Source: Treponema sp. (GTDB lineage Bacteria > Spirochaetota > Spirochaetia > Treponematales > Treponemataceae). Taken from it: a DNA stretch of 64,000 nucleotides. The notes under the pieces are model-generated. The model did not search any database. It was not told the DNA's origin and saw only the letters and a program-made list of their open reading frames with translations. The position numbers and the translations under genes were made by a program. Below are positions 44,820 through 55,557 of this stretch, in pieces (within the stretch, counting starts at the first letter, position 1; every line of letters begins with the position of its first letter). The stretch covers positions 1 through 64,000 of the forward strand of contig PDOP01000033.1 in NCBI GenBank assembly GCA_002749205.1, read 5' to 3'.

Positions 44820-44945
44820 ATGAGAGAATGTAATTTTACAAATAGAAAAAGTTGTATAAGGGTTACCCCCCCCCCCGAAAATTTTTTAAAACAATCAAAC
44901 TACCTCTATTTGCAAAACATGAAATTTATAAAAAAATACTCATAA
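44820..44945 (+). CDS. Possible leader ORF upstream of chemoreceptor 3, interrupted by a poly-C frame choice
   Basis: The ATG lies at the predicted +1 (44819/44820). The start (MRECNF) and the VTPP region match the leader ORF at 7318. With the present C11 the frame shifts after VTPPP and stops at 44943-44945. One more C, or two fewer, would restore the KFFKTI frame of the other leader and move the stop to 44978-44980, 18 bases before the chemoreceptor ATG. Translation is unproven. Confidence 0.3.
   Translation: MRECNFTNRKSCIRVTPPPENFLKQSNYLYLQNMKFIKKYS
44866..44876 (+). repeat. Poly-C tract (C11) in the chemoreceptor 3 leader
   Basis: Eleven cytosines between GGTTA and GAAAATTTTTT. The paralogous leader has seven (7436-7442). 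The tract is long enough for frequent slipped-strand changes. Confidence 0.85.
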
Positions 44946-44998
44946 AAATATCACCTTCCATGGAGGATAATAAATTATAATGTTTGAGAGGTTTAAAA

Positions 44999-47101
44999 AT
45001 GAAAGTAAAAAAAAGTAAAAAACAGTTTTCCGTAAAATGGAAAATCTTAATTGGTTTTGGCGTATTAAGCTTTTTAATTGTGTATGCCTGTGCCACCGTT
45101 TCAATAAGACTGGCAAGAAACGCAATTTATGAAAAAGTGGAAATCCAGCTTAAAGAAAAGGCTGTTGATACAGCAAACATTATTGACGGCAAAATTGCTT
45201 TAATTTTTGAGCAGCTTTACGGTATTACAAAAATACCTTACTTATATGATGGATCTTTATCATTTCAAGAAAAAGCAGAGCGACTACAAGACTACATAGA
45301 TGCCAAGAAAATAAAATTTATGATGAGCATGGTTGACACTCAAGGATACCTTTATACAAGAGGATATGATCCTGTCAACCTGTCTTCACAAGAATGGTTT
45401 CCTGTTGCAATGAGCGGTAAAAATTATATTTCAGAGCCTTTTATATCTGCTCTAAACGGAAATTTAATTTTTGTCATCGCCATTCCTGTTTACAATATGG
45501 AAAATAAGATTGTCGGTGTTTTGAATGTCGCAATAGACGGCTTGTGGCTTTCAGAACAAATTAAAGACATCAAAATCGGAGAGACCGGCGGTGCATATAT
45601 AGTTGGAAAAAGCGGTATAACCATTGCAGACCCTGACCCCGAAGTTGTAAAAGAACAAGAAAACTCTACGGAAGTAGCAAAAACAGATCCCTCCTATGAA
45701 ACAATTGCAAAATTTGAGCAAAGAGCCTTGTCGGAAACAGAACCTGCGGTTGGTTGTTTTTCATGGGAAGGTAATCAAGAAATTGGGGCTTTTGCACAAG
45801 TTCCCTGTACCGGTTGGGCTGTTATTATTTCCGATGATGCAAATAATTTTTTAGGTTCAATAAGTCATTTGCGCATCATGGTTATTCTGACAGGTATTGC
45901 AATTTACTGTATCGCATTCATTGCTATTTTCATGCTTTCAAACAAAATGGTTAAACCCATAAACACGATAACAAGCTCATTAAAAAACATATCACAAGGC
46001 GATTTTACTGTTCGCCTGCCCGTAAAAGGAAACGATGAAATTACCGATTTATCAATCAGTTTAAATAACACCGTTGCAGATGTAGGCATCTTATTTAAGC
46101 AAGTATTAAAAAACTCTGAACATATGAGTGAAGTAGGACACAGCCTTTCGGGAAACATGACTGAAACCGCAAGTGCAATAAATCAGGTAAGTGCAAATAT
46201 TGAAGGTGTAAAAAATCAGGTTTTCAATCAAAGCGCCGGTGTTACCGAAACTTCAGCAACCATGGAAGAAATTATCAGAACAATACAGCAATTAAACAAA
46301 AGCATTGAAACCCAAGCGAGCACAGTAAGCAGATCTTCGTCATCTATCCAAGAAATGATAAATAATATCAGCAAAATAGGAAAAATGCTTGAAGACGGTA
46401 AAGTTATTGCAGATGATTTGGATACCAAAACCATTTCCGCAAAAGAAGGTGCAAAAGAAGCCAATACTGAAGTTGCCAAAATTGGAGAGCGCTCTTCAGC
46501 TCTTTTGGAAGCAGCCTCCATAATTCAGAATATCGCCGCACAGACAAACCTGCTCGCTATGAATGCGGCAATTGAAGCCGCACACGCGGGAGAATCCGGC
46601 AAGGGCTTTGCCGTTGTTGCAGATGAAATTAGAAAACTTGCGGAAGAAGCCGGATCGCAAGGTAAGCAAATTGCACAAAGCATCAAGGAAACAACCGAAA
46701 TCATTAAAACCATTATCTACAATGGCGAAGCTGCCGAATCCGAGCTTGATGAGGTTGTTAATCTTGTAAAGGCGACACTAAAACAAATTCAAAAAATTGT
46801 AATTGCCATTCAGGAGCAAGAACACGGCAGTCAGGAAGTTTTAACAGCCCTTAAAGATATTAACGCAGTAACGGGTGAAGTAAAAGACGGCTCTATGGAA
46901 ATGCTAAAAGGCGGCGAGCAGGTTGCCGAAGAAATGAGAAAGCTCGATGAGCTTACCCGCGTTATTACCGACAGTATGAACGAAATGGCAAGCGGTGCAA
47001 GCCAAATAAACAATGCAGTGCAGGAAGTAAACGAGCTTACACAGCAAAATAAAACAAGCATTGAGCGACTTTCTGATGAAGTTAATAAATTTAAGGTGTA
47101 G
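44999..47101 (+). CDS. Methyl-accepting chemotaxis protein 3 (Cache sensor, HAMP, MCP signal domain)
   Basis: A 700-residue transmembrane chemoreceptor. It has TM1 (about 17-36), a double-Cache-type periplasmic sensor (about 40-290; [36 protein letters not shown]), TM2 (about 293-315), HAMP ([18 protein letters not shown]) and a signalling tip [18 protein letters not shown] at about 514. The cytoplasmic half is a close paralogue of chemoreceptor 1; the sensor is different. ATG 44999 follows GAGAGG at seven bases; a TTG at 44984 is less likely. Expression may be switched by the poly-C leader. Confidence 0.94.
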   Translation: MKVKKSKKQFSVKWKILIGFGVLSFLIVYACATVSIRLARNAIYEKVEIQLKEKAVDTANIIDGKIALIFEQLYGITKIPYLYDGSLSFQEKAERLQDYIDAKKIKFMMSMVDTQGYLYTRGYDPVNLSSQEWFPVAMSGKNYISEPFISALNGNLIFVIAIPVYNMENKIVGVLNVAIDGLWLSEQIKDIKIGETGGAYIVGKSGITIADPDPEVVKEQENSTEVAKTDPSYETIAKFEQRALSETEPAVGCFSWEGNQEIGAFAQVPCTGWAVIISDDANNFLGSISHLRIMVILTGIAIYCIAFIAIFMLSNKMVKPINTITSSLKNISQGDFTVRLPVKGNDEITDLSISLNNTVADVGILFKQVLKNSEHMSEVGHSLSGNMTETASAINQVSANIEGVKNQVFNQSAGVTETSATMEEIIRTIQQLNKSIETQASTVSRSSSSIQEMINNISKIGKMLEDGKVIADDLDTKTISAKEGAKEANTEVAKIGERSSALLEAASIIQNIAAQTNLLAMNAAIEAAHAGESGKGFAVVADEIRKLAEEAGSQGKQIAQSIKETTEIIKTIIYNGEAAESELDEVVNLVKATLKQIQKIVIAIQEQEHGSQEVLTALKDINAVTGEVKDGSMEMLKGGEQVAEEMRKLDELTRVITDSMNEMASGASQINNAVQEVNELTQQNKTSIERLSDEVNKFKV

Positions 47102-47178
47102 CTTAATTAACATAGCACTTAAGTAAGCTAAGGTAAAATCGCTCGAAGGCGGGGGATTACTTAAGCCTGCAATTGCCA

Positions 47179-47342
47179 AAAAACCGGCGTGTTAAACTTT
47201 TTAATTTAGCGTGAAGTGGACGGGCGAAGTCTACACTTTTGCTTGATTATAAAATGCAGTAAAGGTCTTTGACGGCAGGAAAAGCACCGTTTTAATTTTA
47301 TAAGAAAAAAGCAAAAGGTTATGCGAGCCCGTCGGGTTGCTC
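47179..47342 (-). repeat. Covarying structured repeat, copy A12 (inverted)
   Basis: It is nearly identical to A11 (9736-9900), with the same P1 (GACGGGC/GCCCGTC) and P2 (ACTTTTGCTT/AAGCAAAAGGT). It lacks the outer hairpin of A11. Both follow chemoreceptor genes, so this copy moved with the duplicated receptor unit. Confidence 0.75.
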
Positions 47343-47364
47343 AAGAAAAAAAAATAATTACACT

Positions 47365-47393
47365 TTGACAGCAATGAAAAAAAATGATAAAAT
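47365..47393 (+). promoter_or_regulatory. csaA promoter
   Basis: TTGACA (47365-47370), a 17-base spacer and TAAAAT (47388-47393). The ATG at 47399 falls at the predicted +1. Confidence 0.65.
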
Positions 47394-47398
47394 AAGGC

Positions 47399-47734
47399 AT
47401 GAACCAAATAGAATGGAGCGACTTTGTTAAAATTGAAATGCGAGTGGGAACAATTATTTTTGCAGAAGAATTTAAAGAGGCAAAAAATCCTGCGTATAAA
47501 ATGATTGTTGATTTTGGAGACTACGGCACCCGAAAAACATCTGCACAAATAACGCGACTTTATACGCCGGAAGAGCTAATCGGAAAACAAGTAGTCGCAG
47601 TTCTTAACTTTCCCAAAAAGCAAATCGCTACCATCATGAGCGAATGCCTAATATTGGGCGGATTATGTGAGCATCAAGAAGTTGTTCTACTTAAGCCTGA
47701 GCGAAAAGTAAAAAACGGCACACAAATAGGGTAA
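47399..47734 (+). CDS. csaA: CsaA-like tRNA-binding-domain protein (export chaperone)
   Basis: A 111-residue OB-fold protein of the CsaA/tRNA-binding family. WSDFVKIEMRVGTIIFAEEF at the N terminus and LGGLCEHQEVVLLKPE near the C terminus match Bacillus CsaA, a dimeric chaperone that binds SecA and preproteins. The cytosolic domain also occurs in MetRS and Arc1p. It is monocistronic, with a predicted leaderless transcript. An export role is inferred from the family. Confidence 0.88.
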   Translation: MNQIEWSDFVKIEMRVGTIIFAEEFKEAKNPAYKMIVDFGDYGTRKTSAQITRLYTPEELIGKQVVAVLNFPKKQIATIMSECLILGGLCEHQEVVLLKPERKVKNGTQIG

Positions 47735-47784
47735 GCTGTGCTGTGTGTCTTATCTCATACAAACCAATATAACTTAACCTACAA

Positions 47785-47817
47785 CGGCAAGTTTTGTACA
47801 ATTCTCAAAACTTGCCG
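47785..47817 (-). terminator. Hairpin downstream of eno
   Basis: CGGCAAGTTTTG (47785-47796) pairs perfectly with CAAAACTTGCCG (47806-47817), eleven bases beyond the enolase stop. It also lies downstream of csaA and could serve both convergent genes. Confidence 0.6.
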
Positions 47818-47827
47818 AGTGCGTATT

Positions 47828-49177
<1,350 letters not shown>

Positions 49178-49199
49178 GTAGCAATAAATTATAAAATAA

Positions 49200-49335
49200 G
49201 TTGGGCGAATTTTTGCATTGCGAAATTTTTACTCATCGCAAACCGATAATTTTCCGCAATGCAAAAAACGGGCTATTCGAGGCTCCGCTATCGCTCCGAC
49301 TAAAATTGCGGCTAATAATTAAGGAAATTACAAAA
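49200..49335. repeat. Family D-like repeat, copy D3
   Basis: An outer pair TTTTTGCATTGCG with CGCAATGCAAAAA and the loop core CCGCTATCGCTCCGAC relate it to families A and D. No gene is seen in 49127-49554. Confidence 0.5.
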
Positions 49336-49450
49336 GTCAGAGGAGTTTTGTAATTTTTTCCAAAATATACCAAAAAGCGCAATGAAACGAGCTTCTTAGA
49401 GATACTTGTAAAAAGTAATGGACTTTTACAAGTGCCTCAGCTACTTACAA
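49325..49450. repeat. Family E repeat, copy E2
   Basis: A perfect 11-bp hairpin AAATTACAAAA/TTTTGTAATTT (49325-49356) is followed by the AAAATATACCAAAAAGCGCA core and a CTTTTACAAGTG segment shared with E1 at 36110-36238. Confidence 0.6.
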
Positions 49451-49497
49451 AAGTAACCGACTTTTGCAAGTAACTAAATTAACGCCGCAATTTTATT

Positions 49498-49530
49498 TGG
49501 CGTATGTGTTTTTTAAAAACACATACGCCA
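49498..49530 (-). terminator. Perfect hairpin downstream of pyrB-pyrI
   Basis: TGGCGTATGTGTTTTT pairs with AAAAACACATACGCCA across one base (effectively a 3-5 base loop). It lies 25 bases beyond the stop of the carbamoyltransferase gene, and read on the minus strand it has a U-rich arm. Confidence 0.6.
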
Positions 49531-49554
49531 CCTCTACTATCCCTTTCGCGTATC

Positions 49555-51150
49555 CTATTCCCAAATATCCTTGAAAGTATGTGTTGTCCCGCAATACCTG
49601 CAAGCATACTTATTATCGCTGGTACGAAAAAAAACAGTAGGAGCATCTTCAGCCTGACTTGGATGCGAAACACAATTTTCATTATTACAAATAATATCTT
49701 CAAAATTGTAAATCCGTGGAGGCAACTTAGTTCTGTATTTTTCTGCAATTTTTCCGTCTTCTATTATATTTAAAGTACAACCGGCGGCAACAGCGGCAAG
49801 TCGTTTTAGTCTTGCCCTATCGAATTCATATTTGCCGGGTCTAAAAATAATGCCCTTAAATTTATTCTTGTCTTTTTTCGAAGTTGAAACCCACTCTCCA
49901 CCTTTACCGCCACTAAGACCTATAACCTTAATAATTGTAGCCATATGATGTCTAATCGTAGCAGGATCATCTCCTCGGCAAATATGGTCAATAACAATCC
50001 CCTCTTGAATAGGTCTTACCCCCTCTGAAAACCTGTCATCGGAAACTTTATTTTTCTTCATATCCGATTTGAATATATATTCTTCACTCGCATAATTATC
50101 ATCATCTTTTGATTTTACCGCACCCGTGTATTCACCACCTATCTTTCCTGCAATCAAAGATAATAACACAATCCTTACATACATTCCGTTAATAGACTGC
50201 CTTTCCCAACCGTTAAAAGATGTCGTATCTAAAAAAGTCGGAATTGTAGGGTGTTCTCTATGGCGGGGCAAAGGATGATAAAACTTAGTTCCTGCAGGCA
50301 CCTTATCCAAAAATTCTTTCCTGAACACAATTGCCTTTCGTAAATCTTTTTGCTTTTGTAAAATCCTGTCTCCCATTCTTTCAAGTTGCGGACGGGTAAA
50401 ATACCATATTTTTGCGACATTCTTTTGATTTAAATACTCTTCTATCGATGCAAACTTTTTAATTTCAAAATCGTTTTCCTGCATCTTTTGGATATATTGA
50501 CTTGGCATTGAAAGCTCTTCAGGAGCAATTAAATCAACTTTAACCTTTTTGAAAATTTTCAAACCGTCCGCTTTGGAATGCACTGTTCTGCCGTGATATA
50601 AATCCCCGACAAGAGCAATATGAATGCCGTCCGCAGACCAGTTGTTATCTTCCAAAAATGTAAACTCATCTAACAATTCCTGAGTCGGATGTTCGTGCCT
50701 GCCGTCTCCTGCATTTATAAACGCCGGTTTTCTTTCTAACTCATTTCTGTCCGCAAACGATTGAGCCGCATCTTCAAGCCATCTACAAACCCCCTCAACC
50801 TTACTGCGAACAATAAAAATACTGTTACGATATCCGGCGAGGGTGTTAAAAGTATCCGCATAGCTTTCGCCTTTATTAAACGATGACGATTCAACGGAAA
50901 GCTCACTTAATTTTGCATTATGAAATGCCGCCGCATTTCTAAAAGATTCCCGAGTGCGAGTACTGGGCTCCATAAAAATTTCGTATATACCAAAATCACT
51001 GTCATTAATTCTGAACATATCTACTTTTTTCGTATCGTTATCTTTAAGAGCTTGTTTTAATTCACGGGTTTTTTCAAAAAGAAACAATCTTTCCTCTATG
51101 GAAAAATCATTTATCACTGCTAAAGATCTTGCTTGAAAAGAATTTTTCAT
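49555..51150 (-). CDS. pyrB: Fused aspartate carbamoyltransferase (PyrB catalytic + PyrI regulatory)
   Basis: Commits carbamoyl phosphate and aspartate to pyrimidine synthesis. At 531 residues it is about 200 longer than PyrB alone. The N-terminal catalytic part has the carbamoyl-phosphate loop EPSTRTRESF (Ser63-Arg67) and HEHPTQELLDEFT (His154, Gln157). The C-terminal part (about 375-531) is PyrI-like and ends in a zinc site Cys488, Cys493, Cys517, Cys520, with exactly the 5-24-3 spacing of E. coli PyrI. Such fusions occur in Thermotoga and treponemes. CTP feedback is expected from the family. It is monocistronic with a strong promoter. Confidence 0.95.
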   Translation of the reverse strand: MKNSFQARSLAVINDFSIEERLFLFEKTRELKQALKDNDTKKVDMFRINDSDFGIYEIFMEPSTRTRESFRNAAAFHNAKLSELSVESSSFNKGESYADTFNTLAGYRNSIFIVRSKVEGVCRWLEDAAQSFADRNELERKPAFINAGDGRHEHPTQELLDEFTFLEDNNWSADGIHIALVGDLYHGRTVHSKADGLKIFKKVKVDLIAPEELSMPSQYIQKMQENDFEIKKFASIEEYLNQKNVAKIWYFTRPQLERMGDRILQKQKDLRKAIVFRKEFLDKVPAGTKFYHPLPRHREHPTIPTFLDTTSFNGWERQSINGMYVRIVLLSLIAGKIGGEYTGAVKSKDDDNYASEEYIFKSDMKKNKVSDDRFSEGVRPIQEGIVIDHICRGDDPATIRHHMATIIKVIGLSGGKGGEWVSTSKKDKNKFKGIIFRPGKYEFDRARLKRLAAVAAGCTLNIIEDGKIAEKYRTKLPPRIYNFEDIICNNENCVSHPSQAEDAPTVFFRTSDNKYACRYCGTTHTFKDIWE

Positions 51151-51177
51151 TTTTTCTCCTTAGGCAACAGCCCAAGT

Positions 51178-51206
51178 ATTCTACACTTTTCAAGATACTT
51201 TGTCAA
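51178..51206 (-). promoter_or_regulatory. pyrB promoter
   Basis: Minus strand TTGACA (51206-51201), a 17-base spacer and TAGAAT (51183-51178). No attenuator-like leader is seen in the short 5' region. Confidence 0.75.
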
Positions 51207-51234
51207 TAAAACTAATTCCGTAAATTGCTGAAAG

Positions 51235-51351
51235 TCAACATTTAACACCCCGAGAAAAAGCCTTAACATAATCCATCAGCTCATCAACAACAGCTTTAAA
51301 ATAAATTAAAAAAGTATTCTTCATAGTTTTTCCGCTCATCTTTTGTTGCAT
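51235..51351 (-). CDS. Small ORF encoding a 38-residue peptide
   Basis: MQQKMSGKTMKNTFLIYFKA opens an amphipathic, basic peptide that ends RGVKC. AAGGA lies seven bases before the ATG, and an internal ATG (Met5) is also possible. It sits 32 bases after the dipeptidase stop on the same strand and upstream of the pyrB promoter, so it could be the last gene of a dipeptidase operon. The length, Shine-Dalgarno sequence and peptide-like composition support translation; I know no homologue. It could be a small membrane-associated protein. Confidence 0.5.
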   Translation of the reverse strand: MQQKMSGKTMKNTFLIYFKAVVDELMDYVKAFSRGVKC

Positions 51352-51383
51352 AAATATATCCTTTACAAAAAAAACAAGCCCTC

Positions 51384-52364
51384 TTACATAACTTCGTTTA
51401 TAACCCGCTTTGCATTTTTGTAAGCCACTTTTTCAATCTGTCGTTCACTCCAACCTGCAGACTTTAAACCATCGAATAAAATTCCAAACTTTGTACTATC
51501 GCAAATTTCCAAACCGTTTTGATCTATACCGTCCAAATCTGAGCCGAGCGCCGGAAACTCTTCACCGCCCTTATCTTTCATATAATCCAGATGCGCAATC
51601 ATCGATGACAATCTTGCACCGGTTAATTTTTCGCCCAGCTTTAAAAAATCACTTGCAAAATTCAATCCTGAAACGCCACCTGAGTCGGCAAGCCTTTTAA
51701 TCATATCATCTGTCAAATTGCGAGGGTGATTAGTAAGAGCTCTTGCATTTGAATGCGAAGCCATCACCGGCTTTTTTGAAATCTCAAGGACATCATAAAA
51801 ACCGCCATCACTTAAATGAGAAACATCAATGATAATCCCGAGCTCGTTCATATATTCAACGGCTTCTTTACCAAAAGGTTTCAAACCCAACTGCATTTTC
51901 TCATAATTTGTGGAATTCGGAAACCCAAAGCAGTTTTCATAATTCCAAGTAAGCGTAATTAACCTGACACCAAGCTCATAAAAATACTTAATATTTTCCA
52001 TCTTGCCATTAACAGGCTCCCCGTTTTCAATCGTCAAAAAAGCCGAAACCCTGTTTTCTTTTTCGTTATCCTCCAGCTCTTCGCCGTTTGTTGCAAGCCC
52101 TGCCACAGCCTTATACTCATTCAAATTATTATGCAAATATTTTGCCGCCCGCTTAACATACTCAAAAGTCGAACTCGGCTCAATCTCCAAATGAGCAAAT
52201 TCATTTTCGGGAAAAATATAAATCGCAAAAAACTGCGCAACAGCAGCCCCTTCTCTCAAACGCTTAAAATCAACCGAACCAATTTTATTTGAATACAAAT
52301 CTCCCGTATTTTTACGACTCATGTGTAACATTAAAGTATCGCAATGTAAATCTATATAACGCAA
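51384..52364 (-). CDS. Membrane dipeptidase-like zinc peptidase (M19)
   Basis: A 326-residue renal-dipeptidase-family enzyme that hydrolyses dipeptides with two zinc ions. The metal ligands are visible: LHCDT (His7, Asp9), a Glu in FLTIENGEPV, a His in IIDVSHLSDGGFYD and the MASHSNAR histidine motif. GSDLDGI completes the site. There is no signal peptide, so it is probably cytosolic and could act after Opp import. The start is TTG at 52364 with GGAGGA five bases upstream; no in-frame ATG is nearby. Confidence 0.92.
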   Translation of the reverse strand: MRYIDLHCDTLMLHMSRKNTGDLYSNKIGSVDFKRLREGAAVAQFFAIYIFPENEFAHLEIEPSSTFEYVKRAAKYLHNNLNEYKAVAGLATNGEELEDNEKENRVSAFLTIENGEPVNGKMENIKYFYELGVRLITLTWNYENCFGFPNSTNYEKMQLGLKPFGKEAVEYMNELGIIIDVSHLSDGGFYDVLEISKKPVMASHSNARALTNHPRNLTDDMIKRLADSGGVSGLNFASDFLKLGEKLTGARLSSMIAHLDYMKDKGGEEFPALGSDLDGIDQNGLEICDSTKFGILFDGLKSAGWSERQIEKVAYKNAKRVINEVM

Positions 52365-52387
52365 AATATTCCTCCATACTTTTCGAC

Positions 52388-52416
52388 ATTATAAACCACT
52401 TAAAAGGTTTTTACAA
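52388..52416 (-). promoter_or_regulatory. Promoter of the M19 dipeptidase gene
   Basis: Minus strand TTGTAA (52416-52411), a 17-base spacer and TATAAT (52393-52388). Confidence 0.6.
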
Positions 52417-52419
52417 GTA

Positions 52420-52600
52420 GTATGTCGCTATCGCTCCGTAACCCGCTCCCGCCTTAAATCTTTTGTTTTTTACTTAAAAAAACAATCAGCGTCTCAAGAG
52501 AGCCGCTTTTTCTTAATAAAAAATCAAACAAAAGGATACCGGCGCTCGCCACGCACGCTTTAAAAGATATAGCAATCAGTCCGGTGTTCTTTATTTAACC
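52420..52600 (+). repeat. Covarying structured repeat, copy A9
   Basis: P2 is CTTTTGTTT with AAACAAAAG. The GTCGCTATCGCTCCGTAACCCG opening (shared with A5) and the CCGGTGTTCT end block are present. P1 is not convincingly paired. It fills the divergent gap before guaA. Confidence 0.65.
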
Positions 52601-52657
52601 CCTAAGCATAAAACCGAAGTATTGCATTAGCAAAAAATTGAATTCAACTAAAGTGTA

Positions 52658-52686
52658 TTGATTGATTTCTTTTTATACAGTAAAAT
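52658..52686 (+). promoter_or_regulatory. guaA promoter
   Basis: TTGATT (52658-52663), a 17-base spacer and TAAAAT (52681-52686). The predicted +1 is 52693, exactly the A of the start codon. No Shine-Dalgarno sequence is visible. Confidence 0.6.
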
Positions 52687-52692
52687 CAAATT

Positions 52693-54225
52693 ATGATTGA
52701 TGAAAAAATTTTTGTTGTAGACTTTGGTGGGCAATATGCACAGTTAATTGCGAGGCGTGTTCGTGATCTAAATGTTTATTCTGAAGTTGTCGGTTATAAG
52801 AATGCGTATAATCGAATTACGGCTGAAATGCCAAAAGGCATTATTTTTACAGGCGGGCCAAACAGTGTTTATGAGGCGGACTCTCCAATGCCCGAAAAAG
52901 CCATGTTTGATTTAGGCATTCCAATTTTGGGTATTTGTTACGGAATGCAGGCAATGGCTTATGCACTGGGTGGCTCTGTTAAAAAAAGCTCAAAGCGAGA
53001 ATTTGGAAAAACAGACACCAAATTTACTTCAAACTCTGTTCTTTTTGAAAATGTTAAATCTCCCTCTGTTACTTGGATGAGCCATGTTGATTATGTTTCA
53101 AGTTTGCCTCAAGGTTTTTCTACAGAAGCAAGTACGGCGAATACTTTAAATTCTGCAATGTCAAATGATGAAAAAAAACTTTACGGTGTACAATTTCATC
53201 TTGAGGCGGAACAATCTGAAGAAGGACAAAAAATCCTTAAAAACTTTTTATATAAAATCTGCAATGTTTCGGGCAATTGGAATATGCAGAATTTTTTGAA
53301 AAATTCTATTGCAGCTGTAAAACAAGAAGTAAAAGACGGGAAAGTGTTGCTTGCTCTTTCCGGCGGAGTTGATTCATCTGTTTTGGCGGCTCTTTTAAAT
53401 CAAGCTGTCGGTAAAAATTTAACTTGCATTTTTGTTGACCACGGATTGATGCGCAAAAATGAAGGCGATGAAGTTGAGGCCGTCTTCAAAAACGAGGCGA
53501 TGAATTTTATTCGCGTAAATGCAGCCGACAGATTTTTAAGTAAACTTAAAGGTGTAAGCGACCCTGAAAAAAAGCGAAAAATTATCGGTGAAGAATTTAT
53601 TCGCGTTTTTGAAGACGAAGCTAAAAAACTTGGTACTGTTGACTTTCTTGCACAAGGCACTATTTATGCTGATGTTGTTGAAAGCGGCATAGGTGATTCT
53701 GCTGTTATAAAAAGCCATCATAATGTAGGCGGTCTCCCTGAGCATATTAGCTTTAAATCTTTAATCGAACCGTTTCGCACGCTTTTCAAAGATGAAATTA
53801 GACGACTAGGTAAAGAGCTTAATCTGCCTGATTACTTGGTTTACCGACAACCGTTCCCCGGTCCGGGTTTGGCAATACGAATTATGGGCGAAATAACAGA
53901 AGAAAAACTTTCTATTTTACGCGATGCCGATGCCATTTGGAGAGAAGAACTTGAACATGCAAACCTTCAAAACCAATTAAGCCAGTACTTTGCCGTAATT
54001 ACAAATAATAGAACAGTTGGCGTGATGGGAGATTTTAGAACATACGACTATACCCTTGCTCTGCGTGCCGTAAAAACTTCTGATTTTATGACCGCCGAAT
54101 GGGTTCGTATTCCTTATGAAATTTTGGATAAAGTATCAAACCGCATTATAAACGAAGTAGACGGTATAAACAGGATAGTTTATGATATTACATCAAAACC
54201 TCCGGCAACAATTGAGTGGGAATAA
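52693..54225 (+). CDS. guaA: GMP synthase (glutamine-hydrolysing)
   Basis: Converts XMP to GMP using glutamine. The 510 residues have the N-terminal class I amidotransferase ([12 protein letters not shown]; nucleophile Cys82 in GICYGMQAM; His169 and Glu171 in QFHLEAEQ, where HPE is usual). The ATP-pyrophosphatase domain has the PP-loop LSGGVDSS (222-229) and [14 protein letters not shown]-terminal dimerisation domain ends IEWE. All catalytic residues are present. The predicted leaderless start is noted separately. It is monocistronic. Confidence 0.96.
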   Translation: MIDEKIFVVDFGGQYAQLIARRVRDLNVYSEVVGYKNAYNRITAEMPKGIIFTGGPNSVYEADSPMPEKAMFDLGIPILGICYGMQAMAYALGGSVKKSSKREFGKTDTKFTSNSVLFENVKSPSVTWMSHVDYVSSLPQGFSTEASTANTLNSAMSNDEKKLYGVQFHLEAEQSEEGQKILKNFLYKICNVSGNWNMQNFLKNSIAAVKQEVKDGKVLLALSGGVDSSVLAALLNQAVGKNLTCIFVDHGLMRKNEGDEVEAVFKNEAMNFIRVNAADRFLSKLKGVSDPEKKRKIIGEEFIRVFEDEAKKLGTVDFLAQGTIYADVVESGIGDSAVIKSHHNVGGLPEHISFKSLIEPFRTLFKDEIRRLGKELNLPDYLVYRQPFPGPGLAIRIMGEITEEKLSILRDADAIWREELEHANLQNQLSQYFAVITNNRTVGVMGDFRTYDYTLALRAVKTSDFMTAEWVRIPYEILDKVSNRIINEVDGINRIVYDITSKPPATIEWE

Positions 54226-54312
54226 TATGGTTAAGTTTAAAAAGCAGATAAAACTTAATTTCAGTGTAATTTCTTTTCAAAAACTGCTTAGTCGGAATTA
54301 GATTTCATCATT

Positions 54313-54386
54313 CGGGATCGGAGGGACTCGAACCCCCTACCTACTGCTTAGAAGGCAGTTGCTCTATCCTGATGAGCTACGATCCC
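54313..54386 (-). tRNA. tRNA-Arg (anticodon TCT)
   Basis: Read on the minus strand, acceptor GGGATCG pairs with CGATCCC. The anticodon stem ACTGC/GCAGT carries loop CTTCTAA, giving TCT. CCA is not encoded. Confidence 0.94.
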
Positions 54387-54392
54387 TCATTT

Positions 54393-54465
54393 TCGGGATG
54401 GAGGGATTTGAACCCCCGATCTTCTGGTCCCAAACCAGACGCCTTAGCCCCTAGGCTACATCCCG
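54393..54465 (-). tRNA. tRNA-Pro (anticodon TGG)
   Basis: Read on the minus strand, acceptor CGGGATG pairs with CATCCCG. The anticodon stem TCTGG/CCAGA carries loop TTTGGGA, giving TGG. It is six bases upstream of tRNA-Arg and co-transcribed with it. Confidence 0.94.
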
Positions 54466-54573
54466 TAACAACATTTTTATAGCATAAACTAAAAAAAATG
54501 TCAAGCCGTAAAAGCTTTTTTTATAAAAAAATATAAATTAAAGCAACAAAATAGCGGAAAAGAAAGTCAATCT

Positions 54574-55557
54574 TTACGCATGCTCTACATCATCATACAA
54601 AAAACAAGCCACTTGATGTTTCATATTGCCACCTGACAAAGCCGGCTCAGACTTAAAACATTTATCCATAGCCTTTGAACATCTGTTTGCAAAACGACAA
54701 GCTTTTTTAGGCTCAATTGGCGAAGTTATCTCACCTTCTAAAATAATTCTCTCACTACTGTGATGAATATCAGGAATAGGAATCGCTGACAATAAAGCTT
54801 CGGTATAAGGATGCTTTGGATTCTCAAAAATTTCTTCTGCAGAGCCAATTTCAATAACACGCCCTAAATACATAACCGCAATATCATCACTAAAATGATT
54901 TACAACAGAAAGATCATGGGTGATAAACATATATGTTAATCCAAGTTTTTCCTGCAAATCCTTCATTAAGTTAAGAATTTGAGCTTGTATTGAAACATCT
55001 AACGCAGAAACAGGCTCATCACAAACAATAAATTTTGGGTTCAAAGCCAAAGCTCTTGCAATGCCAATTCGTTGTCGTCTTCCTCCGTCTAATTCATGCG
55101 GATAAGTATTTACAAACCTTTCTGCAAGCCCAACAATTTCCATAATCTCAAAAACCTTATCCATCATCTTGGCTTTTGACTTATAAAGCTTGTAAATTAT
55201 CATTGGTTCCATAATTGCCTGACTGACAGTTTTGCGAGGATTCAGTGATGAAAACGGATCTTGAAAAATCATTTGTAGCTCAGAGCGTTTTTGTTGCATT
55301 TGCTTACGATTAAGTTTTGCCAAGTCTTCGCCTTCAAAAAAAATATGACCACCGGTAGGCTCAAGCAAACGCAAAATAGTTCGACCGGTAGTTGATTTAC
55401 CACAACCCGATTCACCAACGACACCAAGAGTTTTCCCCTGTTCAATACCAAAGCTGACATCATCAACTGCATGAAGCATTCCACGGGAAGTTTTAAAGTA
55501 TTTTTTTAAGCCTCTAGCTTCTATCATATAATTAGCCACGCTCGATTTTACCTCCAT
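54574..55557 (-). CDS. oppF: Oligopeptide/dipeptide ABC transporter, ATP-binding protein F
   Basis: One of the two ATPases of the Opp importer, at the cytoplasmic face. The 327 residues have Walker [10 protein letters not shown], Walker [16 protein letters not shown] and the Opp-type C-terminal extension ([17 protein letters not shown]) with cysteines. The signature motif is LDGGRRQR rather than LSGGQRQR; similar variants occur in other Opp/Dpp ATPases, so function is probably kept. The start overlaps oppD by 26 bases; an internal GTG (55539) with GGAGG upstream or ATG 55527 is possible. It is the last gene of oppABCDF. Confidence 0.92.
   Translation of the reverse strand: MEVKSSVANYMIEARGLKKYFKTSRGMLHAVDDVSFGIEQGKTLGVVGESGCGKSTTGRTILRLLEPTGGHIFFEGEDLAKLNRKQMQQKRSELQMIFQDPFSSLNPRKTVSQAIMEPMIIYKLYKSKAKMMDKVFEIMEIVGLAERFVNTYPHELDGGRRQRIGIARALALNPKFIVCDEPVSALDVSIQAQILNLMKDLQEKLGLTYMFITHDLSVVNHFSDDIAVMYLGRVIEIGSAEEIFENPKHPYTEALLSAIPIPDIHHSSERIILEGEITSPIEPKKACRFANRCSKAMDKCFKSEPALSGGNMKHQVACFLYDDVEHA

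Noticed and set aside
54574..55557. Inactive OppF because of the LDGGR signature
   Set aside because: Walker A, Walker B and the switch region are intact, and similar signature variants occur in other Opp/Dpp ATPases, so loss of function is not supported.
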